A program made the translations under genes and the position numbers. A stretch of 64,000 bases of DNA from Lachnospiraceae bacterium. GTDB taxonomy: Bacteria > Bacillota > Clostridia > Lachnospirales > Lachnospiraceae. The notes beneath the pieces are model-generated. The model saw nothing but the letters and a program-made list of their open reading frames with translations, was not told the origin of the DNA and did not search any database. The stretch lies in contig JAJBTQ010000004.1 in the NCBI GenBank assembly GCA_020860755.1, positions 65,754 through 129,753 on the forward strand, read 5' to 3'. This document shows, in pieces, positions 63,985 to 64,000 of this stretch. How positions within the stretch are numbered: the stretch's first letter is position 1; every line of letters starts with the position of its first letter.

Positions 63985-64000
63985 ATGACAGAGAGAGAAA
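63985..64000 (+). CDS. Start of an unidentified gene (runs off the window)
   Basis: Only five codons (MTERE) are present, after a good ribosome-binding site TTAAGGAGG at about 63967-63975. The product cannot be identified; MTEREK-like starts are known in maltose-type O-acetyltransferases, but that is no evidence by itself. Confidence 0.5.

Overview
This window looks like a chromosomal piece of a Gram-positive anaerobe of the class Clostridia, most likely a Lachnospiraceae relative (roughly 50% GC). The reasons are a Firmicutes-type S10/spc ribosomal protein order with a zinc-ribbon S14, a CarD-type regulator, a full FMN-riboswitch ribDEBAH operon, many 'zinc ribbon + transmembrane + acidic linker' surface proteins, and cell-wall-binding repeats typical of that family. 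Nothing marks it as a plasmid or phage. It is core genome with a few accessory patches.

Layout. 1-11400: one long leftward operon rpsJ-rplC-D-W-B-rpsS-rplV-rpsC-rplP-rpmC-rpsQ-rplN-X-E-rpsZ-rpsH-rplF-R-rpsE-rpmD-rplO-secY-adk, read from a strong sigma-A promoter at about 11.3 kb behind a roughly 220-nt leader with several perfect long-range pairings. Two spots inside the operon (rpsJ/rplC and rpsH/rplF) hold unusual repeat-rich spacers. 11450-13590: a surface lipoprotein gene broken by one base in a poly-A run. 13.7-17.6 kb: rRNA methyltransferase, nth, truA, aspartate kinase. 17.6-20.9 kb: a YhaN/YhaO (SbcC/SbcD-like) pair. 20.9-24.7 kb: riboflavin operon under an FMN riboswitch. 24.7-31.6 kb: flippase-like membrane protein, GNAT, patatin, aroA, a class A PBP and a CarD regulator.

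31.7-34.7 kb: two tandem, closely similar MATE exporters with matching promoters. 34.8-35.5 kb: tRNA-Ala(CGC) and tRNA-Val(CAC) separated by a 122-bp tandem repeat. 35.4-38.9 kb: a tyrosine recombinase whose active-site residues appear lost, and two zinc-ribbon proteins. 39-42.5 kb: guanine deaminase, AEC transporter and mtnA. 42.6-49.1 kb: a YARHG zinc-ribbon protein, two membrane proteins, a lipoprotein carrying only the C-terminal half of an NlpC/P60-like domain, a 43-residue membrane peptide, and a cell-wall-binding protein with the complete version of that same domain.

49.1-54.9 kb: YlmH, a TetR/short-chain dehydrogenase divergon with a clear palindromic operator, a DUF3089 lipoprotein, tRNA-Ala(GGC), a small protein and an AraC regulator. 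54.9-64 kb: lysS-greA, then dusB, coaX, a small conserved protein, birA and argF packed with overlapping starts and stops, then pgi and a divergent murG.

The observations most worth a second look are the structured S10 leader, the half-domain lipoprotein / 43-aa peptide / cell-wall hydrolase cluster, the degenerate recombinase next to the tandem repeat, and the small ORF inside the ribosomal operon. I see no CRISPR array, insertion sequence, prophage or toxin-antitoxin pair.
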